This document shows, in pieces, positions 19,576-28,245 of a stretch of DNA of 64,000 nt (within the stretch, counting starts at the first letter, position 1; each line of letters opens with the position of its first letter). The position numbers were made by a program, and so were the translations under genes. This DNA comes from Lutibacter flavus (lineage in GTDB: Bacteria; Bacteroidota; Bacteroidia; Flavobacteriales; Flavobacteriaceae): contig NZ_FZNX01000003.1 in assembly GCF_900188355.1 (NCBI RefSeq), positions 440,832 to 504,831 on the forward strand. Direction: 5' to 3'. Below the pieces are notes generated by a model. It had not been told where the DNA came from and searched no databases. It saw nothing but the letters and a program-made list of their open reading frames with translations.

Positions 19576-20100
19576 TTATCCTTTAAATACTTTTTCTAAA
19601 GAAATTCCTCTTTCCTTAGCAATCATACTAGCACTACGCAATTGTAATAAAGCATCAAAAGTAGCCTTTACAACATTATGTGGGTTTGATGAACCTTGTG
19701 ATTTTGATAATACATCATGTACACCAACAGATTCAAGTACCGCACGCACTGCACCACCCGCAATAACTCCTGTACCATGTGAAGCTGGCTTTAAAAACAC
19801 CTTAGCTCCACCAAATTTACCTTTTTGTTCGTGAGGTAAAGTTTGCTTAATAATTGGAATTCTTACTAAATTTTTCTTTGCATCTTCAATTGCCTTAGCA
19901 ATTGCAGAAGCAACATCTTTAGACTTACCTAATCCGTGACCAACAACACCATTACCATCTCCAACTACCACAATAGCTGAAAAACCAAATGCTCTACCCC
20001 CTTTTGTTACTTTCGTAACTCTTTGTACACCTACTAAATGATCTTGTAGTTCTAACCCGCTAGGTTTTACTCTTTCTACGTTTTTGTATTTATGATACAT
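19576..20100 (-). CDS. rpsE: 30S ribosomal protein S5
   Basis: This 174-residue S5 takes part in decoding fidelity and mRNA unwinding. It has the double-stranded-RNA-binding-like N-terminal half ('[20 protein letters not shown]', '[17 protein letters not shown]') and the C-terminal '[19 protein letters not shown]' domain. The spectinomycin-loop residues around 'VTKGGR' look normal. Five bases downstream of rplR. Confidence 0.99.
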   Translation of the reverse strand: MYHKYKNVERVKPSGLELQDHLVGVQRVTKVTKGGRAFGFSAIVVVGDGNGVVGHGLGKSKDVASAIAKAIEDAKKNLVRIPIIKQTLPHEQKGKFGGAKVFLKPASHGTGVIAGGAVRAVLESVGVHDVLSKSQGSSNPHNVVKATFDALLQLRSASMIAKERGISLEKVFKG

Positions 20101-20105
20101 ATTTA

Positions 20106-20459
20106 CTAAAATTTTAAACCTGCTTCTCTCGCAGCGTCTGCTAGAGCTTTAACTCTACCGTGATACAAAAATCCATTTCTATCAAATGCAACAGTTTCTA
20201 CACCTGCTTTAATTGCTTTTTCAGCGATACTTTTACCTACTGCTTTTGCAACATCAGATTTTGAACCTGTAGATTCAATTTCTTTATCTCTTGATGAAAC
20301 TGATACTAACGTAGCACCTGCGTTGTCATCTACTAATTGAGCATAAATTTCTTTGTTACTTCTAAACACAGATAATCTCGGTTTAGATTCAGTTCCAAAT
20401 ACTATTTTTCTAATTCTATGCTTAATTCTAATTCTTCTTTCAAGCTTTGATAATGCCAT
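20106..20459 (-). CDS. rplR: 50S ribosomal protein L18
   Basis: This 117-residue L18 is a 5S rRNA-binding protein. Motifs are '[20 protein letters not shown]', '[18 protein letters not shown]' and the C-terminal '[20 protein letters not shown]'. Encoded 14 bases after rplF. Confidence 0.99.
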   Translation of the reverse strand: MALSKLERRIRIKHRIRKIVFGTESKPRLSVFRSNKEIYAQLVDDNAGATLVSVSSRDKEIESTGSKSDVAKAVGKSIAEKAIKAGVETVAFDRNGFLYHGRVKALADAAREAGLKF

Positions 20460-20473
20460 AATATAATAACTTA

Positions 20474-21019
20474 TTATGCAGATTTACCTGCTTTTCTTCT
20501 TAATATTTCTCCTACAAACTTAACTCCTTTTCCTTTGTATGGTTCTGGTTTACGCATAGAACGAATCTTTGCAGCCACAGCACCAACAAGTTGCTTATCA
20601 AATGAAGATAATTTTATAATTGGATTCTTTCCTTTTTCTGAAATAGTTTCAACTTTCACTTCTGGAGCTACATCTAAAATTATATTGTGAGAAAATCCTA
20701 AAGCTAATTCCAAAACTTGACCTTGGTTACTTGCTCTATATCCAACACCTACTAATTCTAATTCTTTAGACCATCCTTGTGAAACTCCTGTAATCATATT
20801 ATTTAATAAAGCTCTGTATAAACCATGCTTTGCTTTATGGCTTTTACTTTCAGAAGGTCGTTCTAAAACAACTGAACCTTCTTCAACTTTTACAGTAATA
20901 TCATCCTTTATTTCCTGAGTTAACTCTCCCAATTTTCCTTTAATAGTAACTACATTCTCTTTTACATCAAATGTAACACCTTCAGGTAATGTGATTGGGT
21001 TTTTTCCTATTCTTGACAT
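20474..21019 (-). CDS. rplF: 50S ribosomal protein L6
   Basis: This 181-residue L6 has two tandem L6 domains (about 1-80 and 90-175). It begins '[17 protein letters not shown]' and ends with the signature '[26 protein letters not shown]'-type tail. It supports the factor-binding site of the large subunit. Encoded 17 bases after rpsH. Confidence 0.99.
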   Translation of the reverse strand: MSRIGKNPITLPEGVTFDVKENVVTIKGKLGELTQEIKDDITVKVEEGSVVLERPSESKSHKAKHGLYRALLNNMITGVSQGWSKELELVGVGYRASNQGQVLELALGFSHNIILDVAPEVKVETISEKGKNPIIKLSSFDKQLVGAVAAKIRSMRKPEPYKGKGVKFVGEILRRKAGKSA

Positions 21020-21036
21020 CTTTGCTTAGTTCTTTA

Positions 21037-21435
21037 TTAATATACGTAACATAAAACTTCTCCACCAACATGTTCTTGACGAGCTTGCTTGGTTGTCATA
21101 ACACCTTTAGATGTAGATATAATTGCTATACCTAATCCATTTAAAACACGTGGCATTTCATCTGCACCAACATATTTCCTTAATCCAGGCGTACTAACAC
21201 GTTGTAATTTTTTTATTACCGAAGCTTTAGACTCTTTGTCATACTTCAAGGCAATTTTAATTGCACCTTGAAAACCAGTTTCATCGAATTTATAACTTAA
21301 AATATAACCTTGATCAAATAAAATCTTAGTTATTTCTTTTTTAATTTTTGAAGCCGGAACTTCAACAACTCTATGGCCTGCCATAATTGCGTTTCTAACT
21401 CTAGTTAGATAATCTGCGATTGGATCTGTAATCAT
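21037..21435 (-). CDS. rpsH: 30S ribosomal protein S8
   Basis: This 132-residue S8 has 'DPIADYLTRVRNAIMAGHR' at the N-terminus and 'GLGIAIISTSKGVMTTKQAR' plus 'GGEVLCYVY' at the C-terminus. In Escherichia coli S8 also represses the spc operon by binding its mRNA; I saw no obvious target upstream of rplE here. Confidence 0.99.
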   Translation of the reverse strand: MITDPIADYLTRVRNAIMAGHRVVEVPASKIKKEITKILFDQGYILSYKFDETGFQGAIKIALKYDKESKASVIKKLQRVSTPGLRKYVGADEMPRVLNGLGIAIISTSKGVMTTKQARQEHVGGEVLCYVY

Positions 21436-21497
21436 TTATATTAATTTGCGGTTTTGGTTTTCAATATTTTAATCGAACCTAAAACCAATTTATAATT

Positions 21498-21767
21498 TTA
21501 CCAACTTGCTTTTCTAACACCTGGTATTAAACCTTGATTTGCCATTTCACGAAATGTAACACGCGAAATACCAAACTGTCTCATATACCCTTTAGGTCTT
21601 CCTGTTAATTTACAACGATTGTGTAAACGAACTGGTGATGCATTTTTTGGAAGTTTTTGTAAGGCTTCAAAATCACCAGCTTCTTTTAAAGCTTTTCGTT
21701 TTTCAGCATACTTATCAACCATCTTTTGTCTCTTAACCTCACGGGCTTTCATTGATTCTTTAGCCAT
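21498..21767 (-). CDS. rpsN: 30S ribosomal protein S14, zinc-free long type
   Basis: This 89-residue S14 has the C-terminal '[21 protein letters not shown]' and 'GVRKASW'. The length and the lack of paired C-x-x-C motifs (a single cysteine) place it in the zinc-independent class. Together with the zinc-free L36, this suggests ribosomes with reduced zinc demand. Located 3 bases downstream of rplE. Confidence 0.98.
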   Translation of the reverse strand: MAKESMKAREVKRQKMVDKYAEKRKALKEAGDFEALQKLPKNASPVRLHNRCKLTGRPKGYMRQFGISRVTFREMANQGLIPGVRKASW

Positions 21768-21770
21768 TCC

Positions 21771-22322
21771 TTAATTTTTTTTAAAGGGTAAACCTAATTC
21801 ACTTAATAACGATTTTGCTTCTTTATCCGTTTGAGCAGATGTTACAAAAGTAATATCCATACCACTAATTTTGTTTACTTTATCTATATCAATTTCCGGG
21901 AAAATGATTTGTTCAGTAATTCCTAAATTGTAGTTTCCTCTACCATCAAAACCCGTAGCCTTAATACCTCCAAAATCTCTCACACGAGGTAAGGATGCAG
22001 TTACTAATCTATCTAAAAATTCGTACATTTTCTCACCTCTCAATGTTACTTTAGCACCAATCGCTACACCTTTACGTAATTTAAAGGCAGCAACATCTTT
22101 TTTAGATAACGTAGATACAGCTTTTTGACCAGTAATTTTAGTCAATTCATCTACAGCATAATCAATTAATTTTTTATCGGCAACAGCTGCACCAACTCCT
22201 TTACTAATTACGATCTTTTGTAATTTAGGAACTTGCATAATGCTTTTGTAACTAAATTCTTCAGTAAGAGTTTTTACTACTTTAGTATTATACTCTTCTT
22301 TAAGTCTTGGTATATAAGCCAT
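21771..22322 (-). CDS. rplE: 50S ribosomal protein L5
   Basis: This 183-residue L5 is a central-protuberance protein contacting 5S rRNA and the P-site tRNA. Diagnostic stretches are '[19 protein letters not shown]', '[20 protein letters not shown]' and '[20 protein letters not shown]'. Encoded 2 bases after rplX. Confidence 0.99.
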   Translation of the reverse strand: MAYIPRLKEEYNTKVVKTLTEEFSYKSIMQVPKLQKIVISKGVGAAVADKKLIDYAVDELTKITGQKAVSTLSKKDVAAFKLRKGVAIGAKVTLRGEKMYEFLDRLVTASLPRVRDFGGIKATGFDGRGNYNLGITEQIIFPEIDIDKVNKISGMDITFVTSAQTDKEAKSLLSELGLPFKKN

Positions 22323-22324
22323 AA

Positions 22325-22630
22325 CTAAATTGCTTTATCAGTTTTTTTAGAGAACCTAACTTTCTTTTCATCTTCAATTCTATAACCAACTTTTGTCACG
22401 CCACCATCTTCTAGCAACATTAAATTAGAAATATGTATTGAAGCTTCTTTTTTCACAATACCACCTTGAGGATTTTGTGCGCTTGGCTTTGAATGTTTAG
22501 ATATCATATTAACACCTTCAACAATCGCTCTATTTTTATTTGGAAAAATTGTAACAACCTTTCCCTCTTCTCCTTTATGATCACCTGTCATTACTCTAAC
22601 AGTATCTCCTGATTTTATCTTTAATTTCAT
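22325..22630 (-). CDS. rplX: 50S ribosomal protein L24
   Basis: This 101-residue L24 has a KOW domain at its N-terminus ('[20 protein letters not shown]') followed by '[16 protein letters not shown]'. It initiates assembly of the large subunit. Encoded 15 bases after rplN. Confidence 0.99.
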   Translation of the reverse strand: MKLKIKSGDTVRVMTGDHKGEEGKVVTIFPNKNRAIVEGVNMISKHSKPSAQNPQGGIVKKEASIHISNLMLLEDGGVTKVGYRIEDEKKVRFSKKTDKAI

Positions 22631-22645
22631 CTCTTAAATAATTTA

Positions 22646-23017
22646 TTAAAGCACTTCAGGTGCTAATGATACAATTTTCATAAATTGTTTTTCACGAAGC
22701 TCTCTTGCTACAGGACCGAATACACGAGTTCCTTTCATTTCACCAGAAGTACCATCTAATAACACACATGCATTATCATCAAAACGTATATAAGATCCGT
22801 CTTTTCTTCTGATTTCTTTCTTCGTTCTAACAACTACTGCTTTAGAAACTTGACCTTTTTTAACCGATCCATTTGGTGTAGCATCTTTAATACTAACAAC
22901 AATTTTGTCTCCAATTGATGCATAACGCTTTTTAGTTCCTCCTAAAACACGAATTACTAAAACTTCTTTAGCTCCAGTATTATCTGCGACTCTTAATCTT
23001 GATTCTGTCTGTAACAT
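22646..23017 (-). CDS. rplN: 50S ribosomal protein L14
   Basis: This 123-residue L14 begins '[20 protein letters not shown]' and contains '[18 protein letters not shown]' and '[13 protein letters not shown]'. It forms inter-subunit bridges. Only 2 bases separate it from rpsQ. Confidence 0.99.
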   Translation of the reverse strand: MLQTESRLRVADNTGAKEVLVIRVLGGTKKRYASIGDKIVVSIKDATPNGSVKKGQVSKAVVVRTKKEIRRKDGSYIRFDDNACVLLDGTSGEMKGTRVFGPVARELREKQFMKIVSLAPEVL

Positions 23018-23019
23018 AA

Positions 23020-23277
23020 TTATTTAGCTCTTTCTAGGATTTCTACTAATCTCCAACGTTTAGATTTACTCATTGGACGTGTTTCCATAATTCTAACAGT
23101 ATCTCCAATATTGCAATCATTTGTCTCATCGTGTGCAACATATTTCTTTGTGCTTAACACGAACTTTCCGTACATAGGGTGTTTCACTTTTTTAACTTCA
23201 GCAACAACAATAGATTTCTCCATTTTATTACTAGAAACTACACCTATTCTCTCTTTTCTAAGATTTCTTTTTTCCAT
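23020..23277 (-). CDS. rpsQ: 30S ribosomal protein S17
   Basis: This 85-residue OB-fold S17 has '[19 protein letters not shown]' and '[19 protein letters not shown]' and the C-terminal '[18 protein letters not shown]'. It is a primary 16S rRNA-binding protein, encoded 19 bases after rpmC. Confidence 0.99.
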   Translation of the reverse strand: MEKRNLRKERIGVVSSNKMEKSIVVAEVKKVKHPMYGKFVLSTKKYVAHDETNDCNIGDTVRIMETRPMSKSKRWRLVEILERAK

Positions 23278-23296
23278 CTTTTACTTCTGAATACAA

Positions 23297-23488
23297 TTAT
23301 TGTAATTCTCTTTTAGTTAATTCAGTAGCTACACGCGCTACAGTTCTTCTAAGCACTCTTAATTGCAACGGAGTTTCCAACGGTGAAATTGAGTGAGCCA
23401 TTTTTAGATCTGTATAGCTCTTTTTTAAACTTCCAAGTTGTTCTTTTAACTCTTCAGTTGATAATTCTATAATTTCTGATTGTTTCAT
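23297..23488 (-). CDS. rpmC: 50S ribosomal protein L29
   Basis: This 63-residue helical hairpin L29 has 'IIELSTEELKEQLGSLKKSY' and 'LRVLRRTVARVATELTKREL'. It is located near the peptide exit tunnel and the trigger-factor docking site. Encoded 15 bases after rplP. Confidence 0.98.
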   Translation of the reverse strand: MKQSEIIELSTEELKEQLGSLKKSYTDLKMAHSISPLETPLQLRVLRRTVARVATELTKRELQ

Positions 23489-23503
23489 TTTCTTAATCGG
23501 TTA

Positions 23504-23932
23504 TTAAGCGTTATCAAAATCTCTAGCTACAACAAACTTTGTTTTTACAGGAAGTTTTTGTGCCGCCAAACGTAAAGCTTCTTTTGCTATATGTGCTGGT
23601 ACTCCACCAACTTCAAACATAATTCTACCAGGTTTAACAACTGCAACAAAATATTCAGGAGCACCTTTACCTTTACCCATACGTACTTCTAATGGTTTTT
23701 TGGTAATTGGTTTATCCGGAAATATTTTTATCCATAATTGACCTTCCCTTTTCATATGACGAGTAGCTGCAATACGAGCTGCTTCTATTTGACGAGATGT
23801 AAGTAAGTTCTGTTCCAAAGATTTGATCCCAAACATTCCATTAGAAAGTTGGTGCCCTCTTTGAGAATTTCCAGTCATATTCCCTTTCGCCTTCTGTACT
23901 TTACGATATTTAACTCTCTTTGGCTGTAACAT
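23504..23932 (-). CDS. rplP: 50S ribosomal protein L16
   Basis: This 142-residue L16 begins '[21 protein letters not shown]' region and contains '[20 protein letters not shown]', '[19 protein letters not shown]' and '[15 protein letters not shown]'. It helps position A-site tRNA. Encoded between rpsC and rpmC. Confidence 0.99.
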   Translation of the reverse strand: MLQPKRVKYRKVQKAKGNMTGNSQRGHQLSNGMFGIKSLEQNLLTSRQIEAARIAATRHMKREGQLWIKIFPDKPITKKPLEVRMGKGKGAPEYFVAVVKPGRIMFEVGGVPAHIAKEALRLAAQKLPVKTKFVVARDFDNA

Positions 23933-23955
23933 TTTAATTTCTAAATTTTAAAAAT

Positions 23956-24681
23956 TTATTTCCTTTTGCGATTTTGTGGTCTTTTAGAATTTCCACCTCT
24001 ATCAGAACCCTTTCCTTGTTTTTTAGAAAGACCAACTAGTGGTGATAATTCTCTTTTTCCATAAACCTCGCCTTTCATAATCCATACTTTTACACCCAAA
24101 CGGCCGTAAGTTGTATGAGATTCTACAAGTGCATAATCAATATCAGCTCTAAAGGTAGAAAGAGGAATTCTTCCTTCTTTATAGTGTTCAGAACGAGCCA
24201 TTTCTGCTCCGTTTAAACGACCTGAAATTTGAACTTTTATTCCTTCAGCATTCATACGCATTGTAGCAGCAATTGCCATTTTTATAGCTCTTCTATATGA
24301 GATTCTATTCTCAATTTGACGTGCTATACTGCTAGCTACTAAACGTGCATCTAATTCCGGACGTTTAATTTCAAATATGTTAATCTGAACTTCCTTGCCA
24401 GTAATTTTTTTAAGTTCTTCTTTTAACTTGTCTACCTCTTGTCCACCTTTCCCAATAATAATACCAGGTCTAGCAGTAGTGATAGTAACGGTTACAAGTT
24501 TAAGTGTGCGCTCAATAATTACAGTTGAAACACTTGCTTTTGATAATCGGGCATGTATATACCTTCTTATTTTATCATCTTCAGTAATTTTATCACCGTA
24601 GTTTCTTCCTCCATACCAGTTAGAATCCCATCCTCTGATAATTCCTAAACGATTTCCTATTGGATTTGTTTTTTGTCCCAT
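23956..24681 (-). CDS. rpsC: 30S ribosomal protein S3
   Basis: This 241-residue S3 begins '[18 protein letters not shown]'. It has the KH domain around residues 60-115 ('[20 protein letters not shown]') and the C-terminal S3 domain ('[20 protein letters not shown]', '[14 protein letters not shown]'-like '[18 protein letters not shown]'). It has a basic tail of about 20 residues and guards the mRNA entry channel. Five bases downstream of rplV. Confidence 0.99.
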   Translation of the reverse strand: MGQKTNPIGNRLGIIRGWDSNWYGGRNYGDKITEDDKIRRYIHARLSKASVSTVIIERTLKLVTVTITTARPGIIIGKGGQEVDKLKEELKKITGKEVQINIFEIKRPELDARLVASSIARQIENRISYRRAIKMAIAATMRMNAEGIKVQISGRLNGAEMARSEHYKEGRIPLSTFRADIDYALVESHTTYGRLGVKVWIMKGEVYGKRELSPLVGLSKKQGKGSDRGGNSKRPQNRKRK

Positions 24682-24686
24682 ACTAC

Positions 24687-25097
24687 TTATGATTGTTTGC
24701 TTACATTTTTACTTCCTAAGACTAAAGTTACATGATTAGAACGTTTTCTAATTCTATGTGCACGCCCTTGAGGTGCAGGTCTTAATCTTTTTAACATTCC
24801 TGCGCTATCTACAAAAATTTCTTTTACAAATAATCCCGCGTCTTCAATGCTTGAATCTTCGTTTTTCGCTTGCCAGTTTGCAATTGCACTTAACAATAAT
24901 TTTTCTAAATTTATTGATGCTTCTTTTGAATTAAATTTTAAGATTTGAAGTGCTTTTTCAACTTCAACTCCTCTAACTAAATCCGCAACTAAACGCATTT
25001 TTCTAGGTGATGTAGGACAACCTGTAAGTTTAGCAAAAGCCATTTGCTTTTTCTCCTCTTTTATCTGTTGTGCTCTTATTTTTTTTCGAACTCCCAT
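24687..25097 (-). CDS. rplV: 50S ribosomal protein L22
   Basis: This 136-residue L22 has an extended hairpin that lines the exit tunnel. Motifs are '[20 protein letters not shown]', '[15 protein letters not shown]' and the tunnel loop '[21 protein letters not shown]' region. It has about 18 extra basic residues at the N-terminus ('[18 protein letters not shown]') before the usual start. An internal Met19 would give a more standard length but the upstream spacing to rpsS (9 bases) favours the long form. Confidence 0.97.
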   Translation of the reverse strand: MGVRKKIRAQQIKEEKKQMAFAKLTGCPTSPRKMRLVADLVRGVEVEKALQILKFNSKEASINLEKLLLSAIANWQAKNEDSSIEDAGLFVKEIFVDSAGMLKRLRPAPQGRAHRIRKRSNHVTLVLGSKNVSKQS

Positions 25098-25106
25098 GAT
25101 TTCCTA

Positions 25107-25388
25107 CTATTTTTTTCCTTTATTTTTTCTGTCTGCACCATGTCCTCTATATGAACGTGTCGGTGAAAACTCTCCTAATTTATGCCCTACCATATTCTCA
25201 GTTACATAAACTGGTACAAATTGACGTCCGTTATGAACTGCAATTGTTTGACCAACAAAATCCGGAGTAATCATTGATGCTCTCGACCAAGTTTTGATTA
25301 CTGCCTTATTTCCTGATTCAATTTTATCTTGTACTTTCTTCTCAAGTTTATGAAAAACGTAAGGTCCTTTCTTTAATGAACGTGCCAT
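25107..25388 (-). CDS. rpsS: 30S ribosomal protein S19
   Basis: This 93-residue S19 of the small-subunit head begins '[19 protein letters not shown]' and contains '[20 protein letters not shown]' and '[18 protein letters not shown]'. Encoded 7 bases after rplB. Confidence 0.99.
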   Translation of the reverse strand: MARSLKKGPYVFHKLEKKVQDKIESGNKAVIKTWSRASMITPDFVGQTIAVHNGRQFVPVYVTENMVGHKLGEFSPTRSYRGHGADRKNKGKK

Positions 25389-25395
25389 ATATCAA

Positions 25396-26220
25396 TTATT
25401 TTTTTCTACGTTCTATAATATATTTATTACTCGCTTTTGTCTTAGATCTGGTTTTAAAACCTTTTGCAGGTATTCCGTTTCTAGATCTAGGATGTCCTCC
25501 TGAAGATTTACCCTCACCACCACCCATTGGGTGATCAACTGGATTCATTACTACTGGTCTTGTTCTAGGTCTTCTTCCCAACCAACGACTTCTTCCAGCT
25601 TTCCCTGAAACTAATAATTGATGATCTGAATTAGACACAACTCCTATTGAAGCTGAACAAGTAACAAGCACTAATCTTGTTTCCCCTGATGGTAATTTAA
25701 TAGTTGCATACTTTCCATCTCTTGCCATTAATTGTGCAAACGAACCAGCGCTACGAGCCATAACAGCCCCTTGACCAGGATGTAACTCAATACAAGAAAT
25801 TGTAGTACCTAAAGGAATTTCACTTAATAACATCGTATTTCCAACATCAGGAGTAGCTCCCTCACCAGAAATAACTGTTTGACCAATTTGTAAACCATTT
25901 TGAGCGATTATATATCGCTTCTCTCCATCTTTATAAAATAAAAGAGCAATAAATGCTGTACGATTTGGATCGTATTCAATTGATTTAACTGTTGCAGGAA
26001 TACCACTCTTATCTCTTTTAAAATCGATAATACGATATTGTTTTTTATGACCACCACCAATATAGCGCATCGTCATTTTACCTTTACTGTTTCGACCTCC
26101 AGACCTTTTTTTCGGAGCTAATAAACTTTTCTCCGGCTTATCAGTAGTTATGGTGTCGAACCCATTTACTACTCTAAAACGCTGACCTGGTGTTACTGGT
26201 TTTAATTTTCTAACTGACAT
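25396..26220 (-). CDS. rplB: 50S ribosomal protein L2
   Basis: This 274-residue L2 is essential for subunit association and peptidyl-transferase structure. It has the N-terminal OB-like '[20 protein letters not shown]', '[20 protein letters not shown]' and the highly conserved C-terminal '[19 protein letters not shown]' with the functional His. Encoded 8 bases after rplW. Confidence 0.99.
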   Translation of the reverse strand: MSVRKLKPVTPGQRFRVVNGFDTITTDKPEKSLLAPKKRSGGRNSKGKMTMRYIGGGHKKQYRIIDFKRDKSGIPATVKSIEYDPNRTAFIALLFYKDGEKRYIIAQNGLQIGQTVISGEGATPDVGNTMLLSEIPLGTTISCIELHPGQGAVMARSAGSFAQLMARDGKYATIKLPSGETRLVLVTCSASIGVVSNSDHQLLVSGKAGRSRWLGRRPRTRPVVMNPVDHPMGGGEGKSSGGHPRSRNGIPAKGFKTRSKTKASNKYIIERRKK

Positions 26221-26228
26221 TTTTATCT

Positions 26229-26519
26229 TTAGATATTGCTATAAAAATCAATACTTTCTCCTTCTGCTAACTGAACAATTGCTTTTTTATAAGCTCCTTT
26301 CATTGCTTGTACAATTCCACTTTTTGTGTATTTTGTATTACGCTGAACTGGATAATTCATTGTTTTTACACTTTCAATTTCAACACCGTAAGCTTTTGCA
26401 ACAGCATTTTTAATTTCAAGTTTATTAGCTTTCTTATTTACAACAAAAGCATAACGATTAAATAATTCGCTATCATTTGTTGCTTTCTCCGTTATAATAG
26501 GTTTAATTAAAATATTCAT
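26229..26519 (-). CDS. rplW: 50S ribosomal protein L23
   Basis: This 96-residue L23 is the docking site for signal recognition particle and trigger factor at the tunnel exit. It contains '[18 protein letters not shown]', '[18 protein letters not shown]' and '[18 protein letters not shown]'. Encoded 9 bases after rplD. Confidence 0.98.
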   Translation of the reverse strand: MNILIKPIITEKATNDSELFNRYAFVVNKKANKLEIKNAVAKAYGVEIESVKTMNYPVQRNTKYTKSGIVQAMKGAYKKAIVQLAEGESIDFYSNI

Positions 26520-26528
26520 ATCTGCTAC

Positions 26529-27158
26529 CTATTTACTTAAATTAGATTCAATCCCTTCCAAAGAACCTTCTGAAAGGATTACTTTATTTGCATTTAACAA
26601 TTCATAAGTGCTTAAACCTGTGTTTATTACAGTTTTTGAACGTTTTAAATTGCGCGATGACAAATATACATTATTATTTGATTCGGCCAACACAAAAAGA
26701 GATTTTTTCCCTTCTAAACCAAATGCTTGCAAAATTGAAGTAAAATTTTTGGTTTTAGGAGTTTCAAAATTGAAGTCTTCTACAACTATAATATTGTTCT
26801 CTTTTGCTTGAATACTTAAAGCTGATCTACGAGCTAATCTTTTTAAATTTTTATTTAATTTAAAAGAGTGATCTTGTGGTCTCGGTCCAAATACTCTACC
26901 TCCACCTCTAAAAACAGGAGATTTAATACTACCTGCACGTGCTGTACCTGTACCTTTTTGTTTCTTGATCTTTCTAGTACTTCCAGAAATCTCAGCTCTC
27001 TCTTTAGCTTTGCTAGTTCCTTGTCTTTTATTCGCCAAAAAATGTTTTACATCTAAGTAAACAGCATGATCATTTGGCTCTATTCCATATACAGCATCAG
27101 AAAGTTCAACTTTTCTACCTGTATCTTTTCCTTGTATGTCTAAAACTGATACTTCCAT
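26529..27158 (-). CDS. rplD: 50S ribosomal protein L4
   Basis: This 209-residue L4 has the tunnel-lining loop at about residues 45-100 ('KQKGTGTARAGSIKSPVFRGG', 'VFGPRPQDHSFKLNKN'). In Escherichia coli L4 is the repressor of the S10 operon, acting on both transcription and translation. The attenuator-like element directly upstream of rplC in this window is an obvious candidate target, but that is untested. The ATG shares one base with the rplC stop (TAATG). Confidence 0.99.
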   Translation of the reverse strand: MEVSVLDIQGKDTGRKVELSDAVYGIEPNDHAVYLDVKHFLANKRQGTSKAKERAEISGSTRKIKKQKGTGTARAGSIKSPVFRGGGRVFGPRPQDHSFKLNKNLKRLARRSALSIQAKENNIIVVEDFNFETPKTKNFTSILQAFGLEGKKSLFVLAESNNNVYLSSRNLKRSKTVINTGLSTYELLNANKVILSEGSLEGIESNLSK

Positions 27159-27775
27159 TATTTCTGAATGATTACATAAGCGTTTTTATGTCCAGGAACT
27201 GCTCCCTTAACAACAAGTAAATTCTTTTCTGGAACTACTTTTAAAACTCTTAAATTTTGAACTGTAACTTTACTTCCTCCCATTCTACCTGCCATACGCA
27301 TTCCTTTGAATACTCTTGCAGGATAAGATGCAGCACCTATTGATCCTGGTGCTCTTAAACGGTTGTGTTGACCGTGAGTAGCTTGACCTACACCGGCAAA
27401 ACCGTGACGTTTTACAACACCTTGAAATCCTTTACCTTTTGAAGTAGCTGATACATCAACAAATTCTCCTTCAGTAAAAACTTCAACTGTTAGTTGATCA
27501 CCTAAATTGTACTCCTCATCAAAACCTTGAAATTCGATAACTTTTTTCTTGGCAACGGTTCCAGCTTTTTTAAAGTGACCATCTAAAGCTTTATTAGAGC
27601 TTTTTGCCTTCTTGTCATCGAAACCAAGTTGAAGGGCTTTATACCCATCTACTTCTTCGGTTCTGACTTGGGTAACTACGCATGGACCTGCTTCGATTAC
27701 TGTACAAGGAATATTTTTCCCGTTTTCATCAAATAAGCTGGTCATTCCGATTTTTCTTCCTATTAACCCAGACAT
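27158..27775 (-). CDS. rplC: 50S ribosomal protein L3
   Basis: This 205-residue L3 begins '[20 protein letters not shown]' and contains '[17 protein letters not shown]' and '[20 protein letters not shown]', the loop that reaches toward the peptidyl-transferase centre. It is preceded by an unusually long 147-base gap after rpsJ, unlike the 2-25 base gaps elsewhere in the operon. Confidence 0.99.
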   Translation of the reverse strand: MSGLIGRKIGMTSLFDENGKNIPCTVIEAGPCVVTQVRTEEVDGYKALQLGFDDKKAKSSNKALDGHFKKAGTVAKKKVIEFQGFDEEYNLGDQLTVEVFTEGEFVDVSATSKGKGFQGVVKRHGFAGVGQATHGQHNRLRAPGSIGAASYPARVFKGMRMAGRMGGSKVTVQNLRVLKVVPEKNLLVVKGAVPGHKNAYVIIQK

Positions 27776-27814
27776 TTTAATTTAATTTAATTAATAATTT
27801 ATTTTTATTTCAAA

Positions 27815-27842
27815 AAAATAGGGTTGAAAATAATTCAACCCT
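27815..27842 (-). terminator. Intrinsic-terminator-like hairpin inside the S10 operon
   Basis: On the minus strand AGGGTTGAA (27842-27834) pairs perfectly with TTCAACCCT (27828-27820) around a 5-base loop and is followed by ATTTTTTT. It stands between rpsJ and rplC, where full termination would be harmful, so partial or regulated termination (attenuation) is the likely role. Confidence 0.75.
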
Positions 27843-27846
27843 GAAT

Positions 27847-27888
27847 TTATTTTCTTTCCGTTTTTCCTTCGTCAATCGCTCCGGACAT
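27847..27888 (-). other. Possible 13-codon leader ORF before rplC
   Basis: An ATG at 27886-27888 opens 13 codons (MSGAIDEGKTERK) and stops with TAA at 27847-27849, five bases before the terminator-like stem. The stretch is clearly more GC-rich than the rest of the gap. It may be a leader peptide or simply part of a conserved RNA structure. Confidence 0.3.
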
Positions 27889-27891
27889 GTT

Positions 27892-27913
27892 TATTGAAAG
27901 TTCCCTTTCAATA
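27892..27913 (-). promoter_or_regulatory. GNRA-type hairpin downstream of rpsJ
   Basis: A perfect 9-base stem (TATTGAAAG / CTTTCAATA) closes a 4-base loop that reads GGAA on the minus-strand RNA, a GNRA tetraloop. It lies 9 bases after the rpsJ stop codon and 50 bases before the terminator-like hairpin, which suggests a composite regulatory leader for rplC and downstream genes. Confidence 0.55.
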
Positions 27914-27922
27914 TTAAAGTAA

Positions 27923-28228
27923 CTAAACTTTAATTTCTACCTCAACTCCACTTGGAAGTTCTAATTTCATTAAAGCATCAATAGTTTTAGATGATGAACT
28001 ATAAATGTCTAATAATCTTTTGTAAGAACTTAATTGGAATTGTTCTCTAGATTTTTTGTTTACGTGTGGTGAACGTAATACTGTAAAAATCTTTTTATGA
28101 GTTGGCAATGGAATTGGTCCGTTTACAACTGCACCAGTACTTTTTACCGTTTTTACGATTTTTTCAGCAGATTTATCTACTAAATTGTAATCGTACGATT
28201 TTAATTTTATTCTAATTTTTTGACTCAT
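27923..28228 (-). CDS. rpsJ: 30S ribosomal protein S10
   Basis: This 101-residue S10 (also NusE, an antitermination partner of NusB and NusG) has '[20 protein letters not shown]', '[20 protein letters not shown]' and '[20 protein letters not shown]'. Encoded 17 bases after fusA, so the str and S10 gene groups are joined. Confidence 0.99.
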   Translation of the reverse strand: MSQKIRIKLKSYDYNLVDKSAEKIVKTVKSTGAVVNGPIPLPTHKKIFTVLRSPHVNKKSREQFQLSSYKRLLDIYSSSSKTIDALMKLELPSGVEVEIKV

Positions 28229-28245
28229 CGTTATTAATTTAGAGA

